Assembly (NCBI GenBank): GCA_017889845.1
Contig: JAGGAJ010000075.1
Location: 1-8,626 of the forward strand
DNA length: 8,626 nt
From: Deltaproteobacteria bacterium
GTDB lineage: Bacteria; Desulfobacterota; Deferrimicrobia; Deferrimicrobiales; Deferrimicrobiaceae
Direction of reading: 5' to 3'
Shown in pieces: positions 1 to 6,744 of this stretch. Position 1 is the first letter of the stretch. Each line of letters starts with the position of its first letter. The notes under the pieces were generated by a model. The model saw only the letters and a list, made by a program, of their open reading frames with translations, had not been told where the DNA came from and did not search any database. Both the position numbers and the translations under genes were made by a program.

Positions 1-581
1 ACCTCGGAGGCGTAGAACGTCTTCACGTCCTCCGCCTTCTTGAGGTACCGGTCTTCCTCCTCGGACATGCTCCGGATGCCGACCTGCACCAGCTTCGCGC
101 CGGTGTCGACGATCCGCCGCCCCACGCAGGCGTGGTTGTGCGGCGTGCCGAGGTACTCGTCCCGCATGTCCGCGTGGGCGTCGAACTGGAGGACCGTGAG
201 CTCCCCGTGCTTCTTCCGGAGCGCCGCGACGGCCGCGGCCGTTCCGGAGTGCTCCCCGCCGAGCAGGACGGGAACCTTCCCCGCCTTGGAGATCGCCCTC
301 ACCCGGCGCTCCACCTCCTTCAGCGCGGTGACGGGTCCCGCCGTCGTGGCCGGAATTTCCGCGGAGACGAAGATCCCCGAGCGGTACGGCTCGATCTTGT
401 TCTCCTCGTCGAAGAGCTCCATGTGGGAGGAGGCGTCGAGGATGGCGCGCGGGCCGTTCCGCGTTCCGGCCATGTACGTCGTGGTCATGTCGACCGGGAA
501 GGGGACGACGGCGAAGGTCGCCTCCTTCCAGGACGCGTATTTTCCGGATATCCCGCCGAACGTCACGGAGTATGGGATCAC
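1..581 (-). CDS. speB: Agmatinase / arginase-family ureohydrolase, 3' end beyond window
   Basis: The visible 193 residues belong to the ureohydrolase (arginase/agmatinase) family of Mn-dependent enzymes. Agmatinase hydrolyses agmatine to putrescine and urea in the cytoplasm, in polyamine synthesis. Visible family features are the N-terminal stretch PFPVDMTTTYMAGTRNGP (27-44), the first metal-binding motif GGEHS (108-112, His111), and the second, DAHAD (134-138, with Asp134, His136 and Asp138 as expected metal ligands), followed by HNHAC (148-152). The C-terminal third, which should carry the last DxDxxDP metal motif, lies off the left edge, so completeness cannot be judged. The start is GTG at 581, chosen because an AGGAGG lies 7 nt upstream. 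The gene begins 42 bp after recJ on the same strand and is probably co-transcribed with it, although a polyamine gene is not a usual member of this cluster. Arginase, guanidinobutyrase or another guanidino hydrolase remains possible, because substrate specificity cannot be read from this part. Confidence 0.85.
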   Translation of the reverse strand, partial: MIPYSVTFGGISGKYASWKEATFAVVPFPVDMTTTYMAGTRNGPRAILDASSHMELFDEENKIEPYRSGIFVSAEIPATTAGPVTALKEVERRVRAISKAGKVPVLLGGEHSGTAAAVAALRKKHGELTVLQFDAHADMRDEYLGTPHNHACVGRRIVDTGAKLVQVGIRSMSEEEDRYLKKAEDVKTFYASE

Positions 582-588
582 GGGGGAA

Positions 589-594
589 CCTCCT
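589..594 (-). promoter_or_regulatory. Ribosome binding site of the agmatinase gene
   Basis: On the minus strand this reads AGGAGG, 7 nt before the GTG at 581. It fixes the non-ATG start of the agmatinase-like gene. It sits inside the 42-bp gap after recJ, in which no terminator hairpin is seen, so readthrough from recJ is plausible. Confidence 0.7.
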
Positions 595-623
595 GTGGGA
601 ATGGCCGGGCCATCCGGAGGATT

Positions 624-2387
624 CTAACGCGCGCCGGTCCCGGCGCACAATAGCGGCCCCCCCGCAGGCCTCGCGTCCCGCAGGAGGAGGCGGATGGACC
701 GGGTCCCTCCGTAGACGTTCTCCTGGACCGCGAACAGCAGGTCCGAGCGGCCGGACGGGTCGGACGGGATCTCCCGCCGGTGGAACGCCACCCCCCCCAG
801 GCGGCGGCCGTCCCCGGCCACCTCGAACCGCACGTGCTGCGCGTCCCCGCCGAACCGGCCGTGCGGGTGCGCGCGGGCGCCCCGGAGGAGGAACAGCGGC
901 TCCTCGTTCCCCGCACCGAAGGGGCGCAGGAGACCCAGGTCCGCCAGCAGCGCAGGGGTGATGTCGTCGACCCGGATCTCCGCGTCGATGATCCTCCGGG
1001 GGACGAAGGGGGCGCTTTCCGCGTGCCGCGCGGCGATTTGGGACAGCTCCCGACGGAACTCCCCGAGGCGCGAGACGGGCAGCGCGACGCCGGCGGCCTG
1101 TGCGTGGCCGCCGAAGCGCGACAACAGGTGGGACAGGCGGGACAGGGCCGTGACGATCGGGAACCCCTCGACGCTGCGGCACGACCCTTTCGCCACCCCG
1201 TCCTCCTCCTGCAGCAGTACCACGGGACGCGCGTACCGCTCGAGGATCCTCGATGCCACGATCCCGAGGACCCCGGCGTTCCATGCCGGGTCGGACAGGA
1301 CGATCGCGGGGGGGATCTCACCACCCGCGGAGAGGGACTGCTCCACCCGGGCGAGGATGCGCGCCTCCTCCCGCTGCCGCCGGGCGTTGTCCTCGTTGAG
1401 TTCCCTGGCGAGGCGAACGGCCTCCTCGCGGCTGTCCGAAACGAGGACCTTCGCGCTGCGGGAGGCGTCCCCGACCCGTCCGGCGGCGTTCAGCCGCGGG
1501 CCGACGCGGAAAGCCAGATCCTCCTCCGTGGCCGTCCCGTGGGGGATGCCGGCGGCGGCGAAGAGCGCCTCGACCCCGGGCCGCGGCCCCTTCCGGATCT
1601 CCCGGAGCCCTTCCCGGACCAGCAGGCGGTTGCCGTCCCGGAGGGGGGCCATGTCCGCCACCGTGCCCAGCGCCACGAGGTCGAGATACCGGCGGAGCGA
1701 TGGCTCCGGGCGGCCGTCGAAGAATCCGCTCCCGCGAAGCCGTTTCCGCACGGCGCACGCAAGGAGGAAGGCGACCCCCACCCCGGCCACCTCCTTGCCG
1801 GGGAACGGGCAGTCGGCCTGCTGCGGGTTCACCACGGCGTAGGCGGGCGGCACGGTATCCCCCGGAAGGTGGTGGTCGGTGACGATCACCTCGACACCCT
1901 CCCGGGCCGCCTCCGCCACCGCGGCCGCGTCGGAGATGCCGCAGTCCACCGACACGGCGAGCCGGTACCCCTCCCGCGCGAACCGCGCGAGGATCTTGGC
2001 CTGGAGACCGTACCCGTCCCGGCGCCGGTCGTTCTGGTGGATCCGCACGGGGAGGCCGGGAAACAGTTCCCCCAGGACGAGGTAGAGGCAAGCGGCGCCG
2101 GTCGCCCCGTCCGCGTCGTAGTCGGCGTAGATGAGGACGGGCTCCCCGCGGATGCCGGCCGTCGCGAGCCGGTCTGCGGCTTTGTCCGCGTCTTTCAGCA
2201 GGGAGGGGTCGGAGAGGTCCGACAGGGTGCCGCGGAGGAACCGCTCGACGTCCGGGGACGCGGAGATCCCGCGGTTCGCCAGTACGGCCGCTGCCGCGGG
2301 GGTCAGGCCGTGGCGGGCGGAGAGTTCGCGGACGAGGGAGGAGTCGGGCGAGCGGAGGGCCCACTCGCGGGCGAGGTCCCCCCTCAC
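624..2387 (-). CDS. recJ: Single-stranded-DNA-specific exonuclease RecJ
   Basis: RecJ degrades single-stranded DNA 5' to 3' in RecF-pathway recombination, mismatch repair and base excision repair. The 587-residue product has the usual full length (E. coli RecJ is about 577). Motifs of the DHH phosphoesterase superfamily appear in order: YADYDADG (87-94, metal-binding Asp89, Asp91, Asp93), VDCG (147-150, Asp148), the signature DHH (171-173), the linking VAGVGVAF (200-207), DLVALGTVAD (236-245), GPRLNAAGR (296-304), then the DHHA1 part with GSCRS (401-405) and GGHAQAAG (426-433). The remaining C-terminus fits the OB-fold DNA-binding domain. The start is GTG at 2387, with GGAGG 7 nt upstream; the nearby ATG that overlaps the secF stop reads into TGA after five codons, so it is not the start. 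The gene starts 13 bp after secF, which suggests co-transcription. An 8-G tract on the coding strand (791-798) lies in the C-terminal part, but the frame reads through intact. Confidence 0.96.
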   Translation of the reverse strand: MRGDLAREWALRSPDSSLVRELSARHGLTPAAAAVLANRGISASPDVERFLRGTLSDLSDPSLLKDADKAADRLATAGIRGEPVLIYADYDADGATGAACLYLVLGELFPGLPVRIHQNDRRRDGYGLQAKILARFAREGYRLAVSVDCGISDAAAVAEAAREGVEVIVTDHHLPGDTVPPAYAVVNPQQADCPFPGKEVAGVGVAFLLACAVRKRLRGSGFFDGRPEPSLRRYLDLVALGTVADMAPLRDGNRLLVREGLREIRKGPRPGVEALFAAAGIPHGTATEEDLAFRVGPRLNAAGRVGDASRSAKVLVSDSREEAVRLARELNEDNARRQREEARILARVEQSLSAGGEIPPAIVLSDPAWNAGVLGIVASRILERYARPVVLLQEEDGVAKGSCRSVEGFPIVTALSRLSHLLSRFGGHAQAAGVALPVSRLGEFRRELSQIAARHAESAPFVPRRIIDAEIRVDDITPALLADLGLLRPFGAGNEEPLFLLRGARAHPHGRFGGDAQHVRFEVAGDGRRLGGVAFHRREIPSDPSGRSDLLFAVQENVYGGTRSIRLLLRDARPAGGPLLCAGTGAR

Positions 2388-2394
2388 CCGGCGT

Positions 2395-2399
2395 CCTCC
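2395..2399 (-). promoter_or_regulatory. Ribosome binding site of recJ
   Basis: GGAGG on the minus strand lies 7 nt before the GTG at 2387, in the 13-bp gap between secF and recJ. It supports the GTG start over the ATG at the secF stop codon. Confidence 0.65.
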
Positions 2400-2400
2400 A

Positions 2401-3318
2401 TCACCGTTTCACTTCGGTCATCTTCTCCCCGCGCCAAAGGACGAGCATCGGGCCGGCCACGAAGACGGACGAGTAGCTGCCGACCAGGATCCCTATCGTC
2501 AGCGCGAGAGCGAAGTTGCGCAGCACGGCTCCGCCGAAGAACAGCAGGGCCATTACCGCCATGAACACCGTGATCGAGGTCACGATGGACCGGCTCAGGA
2601 CGTCGTTGACGCTCAGGTTGATCGTCTCGGAGAACGTGTTTCTCTTTCGGAGCCGGATATTTTCCCGGATCCGGTCGAAGATGACCACCGTGTCCGTCAG
2701 CGAGTACCCTCCGATGGTGAGCAGCGCCGTGATGAAGAGGAGGTCCTGTTCGATGCCGAGGGCCCAGAAGATCCCGACCATGGCAAAGATGTCGTGAAAC
2801 GTGGCGATCGCCGCGGTGACCCCGAACTTGAATTCGAACCGCCAGGCGAGGTAGAGGATGATCGCCAGCGCGGAGATCGCCAACGCCAACATGGCGTCCT
2901 GCCGCAGCTTGTGCCCGATGGCTGGCCCGATCTCCGAGATGCTCTCCACCACAAAGGGGTTTCCCGGCAGTTTGTCGCGGAGGAGTTTCAGCACGGGATC
3001 GGCCACCATCCGTTCCTGCTGGCCGGCATCCGCCCGCAGTTTGATGAGGAGGATGTTTTCCCCCTCGACTCCCTGCAGCGTCGCCTCGCCTTGGCCCGCT
3101 TGGACCAGCAAGGAACGGATCTCGTCCATGGAGAACGGTTTTTGAAACTTGACCTGGATCGAGGTCCCGCCCGCCAGGTCGACCCCGAGGTTGGCCTTCC
3201 CCCGGAATATCTGGATGGTCCCGACGAGGCCGAGCACCAACAGTACCGCGGAAAGAGCGAAGGCGTAATTCCTCAGGGACATGAAGTCGTACTTCGGATT
3301 CTTTATCAGCTCGATCAT
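2401..3318 (-). CDS. secF: Protein translocase subunit SecF
   Basis: SecF pairs with SecD in the inner membrane and uses the proton motive force to pull exported proteins through SecYEG on the periplasmic side. The 305-residue product shows six predicted membrane segments, roughly 17-37, 139-159, 166-187, 191-211, 241-262 and 269-295, with one large periplasmic domain between the first two. Family motifs seen are GVDLAGGTSIQVKF (45-58), ESISEIGPAIG (125-135) and the SecD/SecF motif SLTDTVVIFDRIREN (206-220), with the conserved Asp-Arg pair. The length is ordinary for a separate SecF. The ATG start at 3318 gives the usual short cytoplasmic lead; its ribosome binding site is weak (a GGGGA-like stretch about 10 nt upstream), which would fit translational coupling to secD, 22 bp away. 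Confidence 0.97.
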   Translation of the reverse strand: MIELIKNPKYDFMSLRNYAFALSAVLLVLGLVGTIQIFRGKANLGVDLAGGTSIQVKFQKPFSMDEIRSLLVQAGQGEATLQGVEGENILLIKLRADAGQQERMVADPVLKLLRDKLPGNPFVVESISEIGPAIGHKLRQDAMLALAISALAIILYLAWRFEFKFGVTAAIATFHDIFAMVGIFWALGIEQDLLFITALLTIGGYSLTDTVVIFDRIRENIRLRKRNTFSETINLSVNDVLSRSIVTSITVFMAVMALLFFGGAVLRNFALALTIGILVGSYSSVFVAGPMLVLWRGEKMTEVKR

Positions 3319-3340
3319 CGCGTCGCCGTCCCCGCTTCCC

Positions 3341-4936
3341 TTAAATGCTCAGCGCCTGCATCGGCTTCCTGGCGTTGAGGTAGTCGAACACCACCTTGGT
3401 GCACACCAGCGCGGTGAAGAGGTTGATCGCGACGCCCATGGAGAGCGACACGGCGAACCCCTTGATCGGCCCGGTGCCGAACTGGAAGAGGATGATCGCG
3501 GTGATCAGGGTGGTCACGTGGGAGTCGACCACCGTCATGAACGCCTTGTCGTACCCCGCGTCGATGGAAACCCGCACCGATTTCTTCGCCCGGATCTCCT
3601 CCCGGATGCGCTCGAAGATGAGCACGTTGGAGTCGACCGCCATCCCGATCGCCAGGATGATCCCCGCGATGCCGGGTAGGGTCAGGGTCGCCGAGAGGGC
3701 GGCCATGCTCGCCAGCAGGAAGAGGATGTTGAAGACCAGCGCGAAATCCGCCACCAACCCCGCGAACCGGTAATAGAATCCCATGAACGCCACCACCACC
3801 AACGCACCGATGATGGCCGCCTGGATCCCCTTCCGGATCGAGTCCTGCCCCAGGGACGGCCCGATGGATACGTTCTGGATCACCTTGACCGGCGCGGGAA
3901 GCGAACCGGCGCGCAGGACGATGGCGAGGTCAGACGCCTCTTCCGCGGTGAAGCTGCCTGTGATCTGCGCCTCCCCGCCCGAGATCCGCTCCTGGATCAC
4001 CGGCGCGGAGTAGATCGTGTCGTCGAGGACGATCGCCAGGCGGCGCTTCACGTTCTCCGCCGTGACCCGGTCGAAGACCTTGGCCCCCCGGGAGTCGAAG
4101 GAAAGGGACACGTGGGCGCCCCCCCGCTGGCTGTCGAAGTTCACCTTCGCCGTCTTGATCGTGTCGCCCGTCAGCAGGGCCCGCTTCTTCACGAGCATGG
4201 GGGTCTTCGTTGCGCGGCCGGTCTGGGGATCCACCGACTTCTGGTAGAGGAGCTGGGCGTCCTCGGGGACGTTCCCCTTGAGGGCATCCTCCACGCTCGC
4301 TCCCTCGTCCACCAGCTTGAACTCGAGCAGCGCCGTCTTCCCGACGAGTTCGATGGCGCGCTGCTGGTCCTTCACGCCGGGCAGCTGCACGACGATCCGG
4401 TCCTCCCCCTCCGCGATGATCTGCGGCTCCCGCACGCCGAACTGGTCGATCCGGTTTCGGATGGTCTCCACCCCCTGCACCACGGCGTTCGTGCGGATCG
4501 CCTGGACCTCCTGCGGCTTCATCCGCAGCGTCACCGTCGCCCCGTCCGACTTCACCTCGCCCAGGGCCGCGTCGAGGGAGGGAAACTCGTCCTTGAGCAG
4601 CGCGACGGCCCGGCCGGCGAAGTCGCCCGGGGGGAACCTGAGGGAGAATCCGTCGGTCCCCGCCTTCTGGAAGGCCAGGACCGGCAGTCCCTTTTCGCGG
4701 CACACGCCGCGGGCGTCGTCGGCGTACCGCAGGATCGTGTTTTCGATGGCTTTGTCGATCTCGACCGCCAGGCGCAGGAACACACCTCCCTGCAGGTCGA
4801 GGCCGAGGTTGATCCGGGGCATTTTGTCCTTCCATCCCGCCGGCACCTTATCGGTGAGCGACGGGGCCAGGACGATGACGGAGACCACCGTGAGAATTAC
4901 GATCAGGGTGATTCTCCCGGAGATGCTCTTCCACAT
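3341..4936 (-). CDS. secD: Protein translocase subunit SecD
   Basis: SecD is the larger subunit of the SecDF membrane complex, which binds emerging proteins in the periplasm and drives the late stage of Sec export with the proton gradient. The product is 531 residues, shorter than E. coli SecD (about 615) but usual for many other bacteria. The first membrane segment is about 9-27. Family motifs are NLGLDLQGG (43-51), RNRIDQFGVREP (160-171) and VVQLPGV (182-188) in the periplasmic P1 region, then DDTIYSAPVI (305-314), and after about residue 368 the C-terminal five-helix block containing VDSNVLIFERIREEIR (434-449), whose Asp435 is the conserved proton-path residue. An AAAGGAG stands 12 nt before the ATG, slightly far but acceptable. 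The gene lies 40 bp after yajC and 22 bp before secF; the three form the accessory Sec complex. Confidence 0.97.
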   Translation of the reverse strand: MWKSISGRITLIVILTVVSVIVLAPSLTDKVPAGWKDKMPRINLGLDLQGGVFLRLAVEIDKAIENTILRYADDARGVCREKGLPVLAFQKAGTDGFSLRFPPGDFAGRAVALLKDEFPSLDAALGEVKSDGATVTLRMKPQEVQAIRTNAVVQGVETIRNRIDQFGVREPQIIAEGEDRIVVQLPGVKDQQRAIELVGKTALLEFKLVDEGASVEDALKGNVPEDAQLLYQKSVDPQTGRATKTPMLVKKRALLTGDTIKTAKVNFDSQRGGAHVSLSFDSRGAKVFDRVTAENVKRRLAIVLDDTIYSAPVIQERISGGEAQITGSFTAEEASDLAIVLRAGSLPAPVKVIQNVSIGPSLGQDSIRKGIQAAIIGALVVVAFMGFYYRFAGLVADFALVFNILFLLASMAALSATLTLPGIAGIILAIGMAVDSNVLIFERIREEIRAKKSVRVSIDAGYDKAFMTVVDSHVTTLITAIILFQFGTGPIKGFAVSLSMGVAINLFTALVCTKVVFDYLNARKPMQALSI

Positions 4937-4976
4937 TGTGCGGGGTCGCTCCTTTCGGTTCCTTGCTGCAGCGCGA

Positions 4977-5318
4977 TCAGGCGGGCTTCTGCGCTTCCGG
5001 GGTCGCCGCCTCCTGGCTCGACCCGGAGATCGCGCTCCGCGTCACCTTCACGCGCACCTTCTCGGCGACCTCGAGGGTGACGGTGGTCTCCGTGAGTCCC
5101 TTGACCTCGCCGTGGAGCCCCCCGGTGGTCACCACGCGGTCCCCCACCTTGAGGTTCTTGATGAAGTCCTGGTGCTTCCGGGCCGTCTTCTGCTGCGGCC
5201 GGATGAGGAGGAAGTAGAAGATCACGAACATGAGCAGGATCGGGAGAAGCCCCATGAGCCCCCCGGCCCCGCCGCCCGGGGATCCGCCCATCGCGTACGC
5301 CACGCCGGTCAACAGCAT
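4977..5318 (-). CDS. yajC: Preprotein translocase accessory subunit YajC
   Basis: YajC is a small inner-membrane protein that associates with SecDF and SecYEG. The 113-residue product has a glycine-rich N-terminal lead (10-20), one strongly hydrophobic segment (about 21-39), then the family signature FLLIRPQQK (36-44), KVGDRVVTTGGLHGEV (57-72) and a charged soluble tail ending EAATPEAQKPA. The reading frame stays open for nearly 1 kb upstream through tgt, so the start must be chosen: the ATG at 5318 is taken because a GGGAGGAGA sits just upstream and the resulting length matches the family (about 85-115 residues). The internal ATG at codon 10 is a weaker choice. The gene lies 20 bp after the tgt stop and 40 bp before secD. 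Confidence 0.95.
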   Translation of the reverse strand: MLLTGVAYAMGGSPGGGAGGLMGLLPILLMFVIFYFLLIRPQQKTARKHQDFIKNLKVGDRVVTTGGLHGEVKGLTETTVTLEVAEKVRVKVTRSAISGSSQEAATPEAQKPA

Positions 5319-5323
5319 CCGAA

Positions 5324-5332
5324 TCTCCTCCC
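5324..5332 (-). promoter_or_regulatory. Ribosome binding site of yajC
   Basis: GGGAGGAGA on the minus strand ends 5 nt before the yajC ATG. It is the strongest ribosome binding site in the left operon and decides the yajC start within a long open frame. Confidence 0.7.
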
Positions 5333-5338
5333 TTGCGT

Positions 5339-6448
5339 CTAGTCGTTTCCCGAAACGGCTGATTCTTTCACAAGTTCCACGAAATATCCATGGGAAATTG
5401 CCTCCCGTGCACGCCGCATCAGGTCCGCGTAGAAATGGAGGTTGTGGACCGTCATCGCCATGGAGCCCAGCATCTCCCGCTGGAGATAGAGGTGGCGCAG
5501 ATATCCCCGCGAAAAGGATCGGCACGTGGTGCATGGGCACCGTCCGTCCGGGGGAAGGGGATCGTCCGCATACCGGGCCTGCTTGATGGCCAACGGGCCG
5601 GAGGAAGTGAACATCATGCCGTTGCGGGCGTTGCGCGTCGGGAGGACGCAGTCGAACAGGTCCACCCCCATCGACACCGCGAAGAGAAGGTCTCCCGGCG
5701 TTCCCACCCCCATGAGATACCGTGGCCTGTCCCCGGGGAGCATCGGCGCGGCGAGGGACACCGTCTCCCGCAGGAGATCCTTCCCCTCGCCGACGCTCAC
5801 CCCGCCGATGGCGAAACCCGGGAACGGGAGGGAGCAGATCTCCTCGGCGCTGCGCCTCCGGAGATCGGGGTGCATCCCGCCCTGAACGATCCCGAACATC
5901 CCCCCGGCGGACAGGGTCGCCGCGGCGAGGGACCGCCGGGCCCACAGCGTGGTCCGGCGCACCGCGTCCTCCACGTCCTTCCGGTCCGCAGGGTATCCCA
6001 CGCACTCGTCCAGAACCATCCGGATGTCGGATCCGAGGGCCTCCTGGATTTCCACCGCCCGTTCCGGGGAGAGGGTATGCAGGGAACCGTCGATGTGTGA
6101 CCGGAAGGTCACCGCCTCGTCGGAAACCTTCCGCAGGGCGCTCATGGAGAAGACCTGGAACCCGCCGCTGTCCGTCAGGATCAGCCCATCCCATCCCATG
6201 AACCGGTGGAGCCCGCCCAGCCCCCGGACGCGCGCGGGGCCGGGCCGAAGGTACAGGTGATACGTGTTCCCGAGGATGCAGTCGTACCCCATGTCGCGCA
6301 GTTGGCCGGGCCACACGCCCTTCACCGTCGCCGCCGTCCCCACGGGCAGGAACGCGGGGGTGCGGAAGGAACCGCGTTCCGTGGCGATCTCCCCGACCCG
6401 CGCCTGGGACCCTCCGTCCTGCGCCCCGACGGTGAACCGGACCGTCAT
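5339..6448 (-). CDS. tgt: tRNA-guanine(34) transglycosylase (queuine synthesis)
   Basis: Bacterial Tgt swaps guanine at the wobble position of GUN-anticodon tRNAs (Asp, Asn, His, Tyr) for preQ1, giving the substrate of QueA. The 369-residue product has the expected length. Visible are FLPVGT (33-38), TDSGGFQVFS (92-101) with the general-base Asp93, MVLDEC (144-149) with Asp147 of the guanine pocket, GIVQGG (186-191), the pocket loop IGGVSVGE (214-221), the nucleophile Asp266 in GVDLFDCVLPTRNARNG (261-277), and the zinc site Cys304, Cys306, Cys309 and His335. The pocket loop is usually IGGLxVGE, so Leu to Val at 217 is a mild variation. The ATG at 6448 is the most upstream start after an in-frame TAG. 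No Shine-Dalgarno lies at normal distance; the nearest strong one is 30 nt away and seems to serve a mini-ORF. Tgt probably opens the operon that runs to the agmatinase gene. Confidence 0.97.
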   Translation of the reverse strand: MTVRFTVGAQDGGSQARVGEIATERGSFRTPAFLPVGTAATVKGVWPGQLRDMGYDCILGNTYHLYLRPGPARVRGLGGLHRFMGWDGLILTDSGGFQVFSMSALRKVSDEAVTFRSHIDGSLHTLSPERAVEIQEALGSDIRMVLDECVGYPADRKDVEDAVRRTTLWARRSLAAATLSAGGMFGIVQGGMHPDLRRRSAEEICSLPFPGFAIGGVSVGEGKDLLRETVSLAAPMLPGDRPRYLMGVGTPGDLLFAVSMGVDLFDCVLPTRNARNGMMFTSSGPLAIKQARYADDPLPPDGRCPCTTCRSFSRGYLRHLYLQREMLGSMAMTVHNLHFYADLMRRAREAISHGYFVELVKESAVSGND

Positions 6449-6468
6449 GTCATCCGGACGGGCGACAC
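6445..6468 (-). CDS. Possible 7-codon leader ORF coupled to tgt
   Basis: On the minus strand a GTG at 6468 begins MSPVRMT and stops at a TGA that overlaps the tgt start (ATGA). The only strong Shine-Dalgarno in the leader, GGAGG at 6479-6483, lies 10 nt before this GTG but 30 nt before the tgt ATG. This layout would let ribosomes load on the mini-ORF and restart at tgt. The peptide is too short to test by composition, and the arrangement could be chance. No codon bias or stalling motif is evident. Confidence 0.3.
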   Translation of the reverse strand: MSPVRMT

Positions 6469-6478
6469 TCTAACCCTT

Positions 6479-6483
6479 CCTCC
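6479..6483 (-). promoter_or_regulatory. Shine-Dalgarno-like site in the tgt leader
   Basis: GGAGG within a purine stretch (GGGAGGAAGGG) on the minus strand. It is 10 nt before the GTG of the putative leader ORF and 30 nt before tgt, too far to serve tgt directly. Confidence 0.45.
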
Positions 6484-6497
6484 CGTGTTTGAAGCGA

Positions 6498-6662
6498 AGT
6501 GCTTCAGTTCATAATTGCGGTAACGCATCGAGAGAGTCGATGCGCCGCATCCGGCAAGGCGCGCGACCGAGGCGTACTGGGCAAGTACGATGAGGGAGCG
6601 TAACGAAGCCGGGGCGGATGCAGCGGCACTCGAATGCTACCGTAATTATGAATTGAAGCACT
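6498..6662. repeat. 165-bp palindromic element with 25-bp terminal inverted repeats
   Basis: The left arm (6498-6522) and right arm (6638-6662) are reverse complements at 23 of 25 positions. The two differences (6507/6653 and 6517/6643) become G-U pairs in a plus-strand transcript. The dyad centre is at 6580. A perfect 6-bp hairpin lies right at it: CGTACT (6573-6578), loop GGGCA, AGTACG (6584-6589). The left half also holds a perfect 8-bp hairpin, CGCATCGA (6524-6531), loop GAGAG, TCGATGCG (6537-6544). An inner pairing GCATCC (6547-6552) with GGATGC (6616-6621) links arms and apex. The element fills most of the 296-bp gap between queA and tgt and has no convincing ORF. It resembles a MITE- or REP-like intergenic element, or a structured RNA. 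I see no clear target-site duplication, and copy number cannot be judged from one window. The structure is certain; the nature is inference. Confidence 0.85.
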
Positions 6663-6716
6663 AAGAGTGTCCCCCGAAGGCGGCTGCACCTTACAGAAGA
6701 TCCCTTCGCGCAGGAG

Positions 6717-6737
6717 AAAAACCCGAGACACTTCTCG
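6717..6737 (-). terminator. Possible rho-independent terminator after queA
   Basis: On the minus strand, 7 nt after the queA stop, CGAGA (6737-6733), loop AGTG and TCTCG (6728-6724) form a perfect 5-bp stem, followed by GG and then TTTTT (6721-6717). The stem is short, so termination may be partial. If it works, it separates spoIID-queA from the tgt operon and implies a tgt promoter downstream, in the palindromic element or the leader. I found no convincing -35/-10 pair there. Confidence 0.45.
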
Positions 6738-6744
6738 CTCTCCT

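Noticed and set aside
780..2564. 594-codon open frame on the plus strand
   Set aside because: It lies opposite recJ and the end of secF, which have full family motifs. The translation is rich in Arg, Gly, Pro and Glu without recognisable domains. It is a typical antisense shadow in GC-rich DNA.
4112..5342. Long plus-strand open frames opposite secD and yajC
   Set aside because: Composition follows the antisense of GC-rich codons, with no motif or ribosome binding site; secD and yajC on the other strand are unambiguous.
4977..6314. Minus-strand 445-codon frame that includes yajC
   Set aside because: Only the last 113 codons are YajC. The upstream part is out-of-frame translation of tgt, and yajC has its own strong ribosome binding site.
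6491..6505. Small hairpin GAAGC-GAAGT-GCTTC at the left edge of the palindrome
   Set aside because: Stem of only 5 bp, no T-run, and it shares bases with the longer terminal arm; likely incidental.
6500..6560. Sigma-70 promoter for tgt (TCGACT ... AATTAT on the minus strand)
   Set aside because: Only 4 of 6 and 3 of 6 matches with an 18-nt spacer; not better than expected in AT-containing parts of the repeat.
6498..6662. CRISPR array or att site
   Set aside because: Only one pair of inverted arms, with no direct repeats or regular spacers, and no integrase or tRNA gene adjacent.
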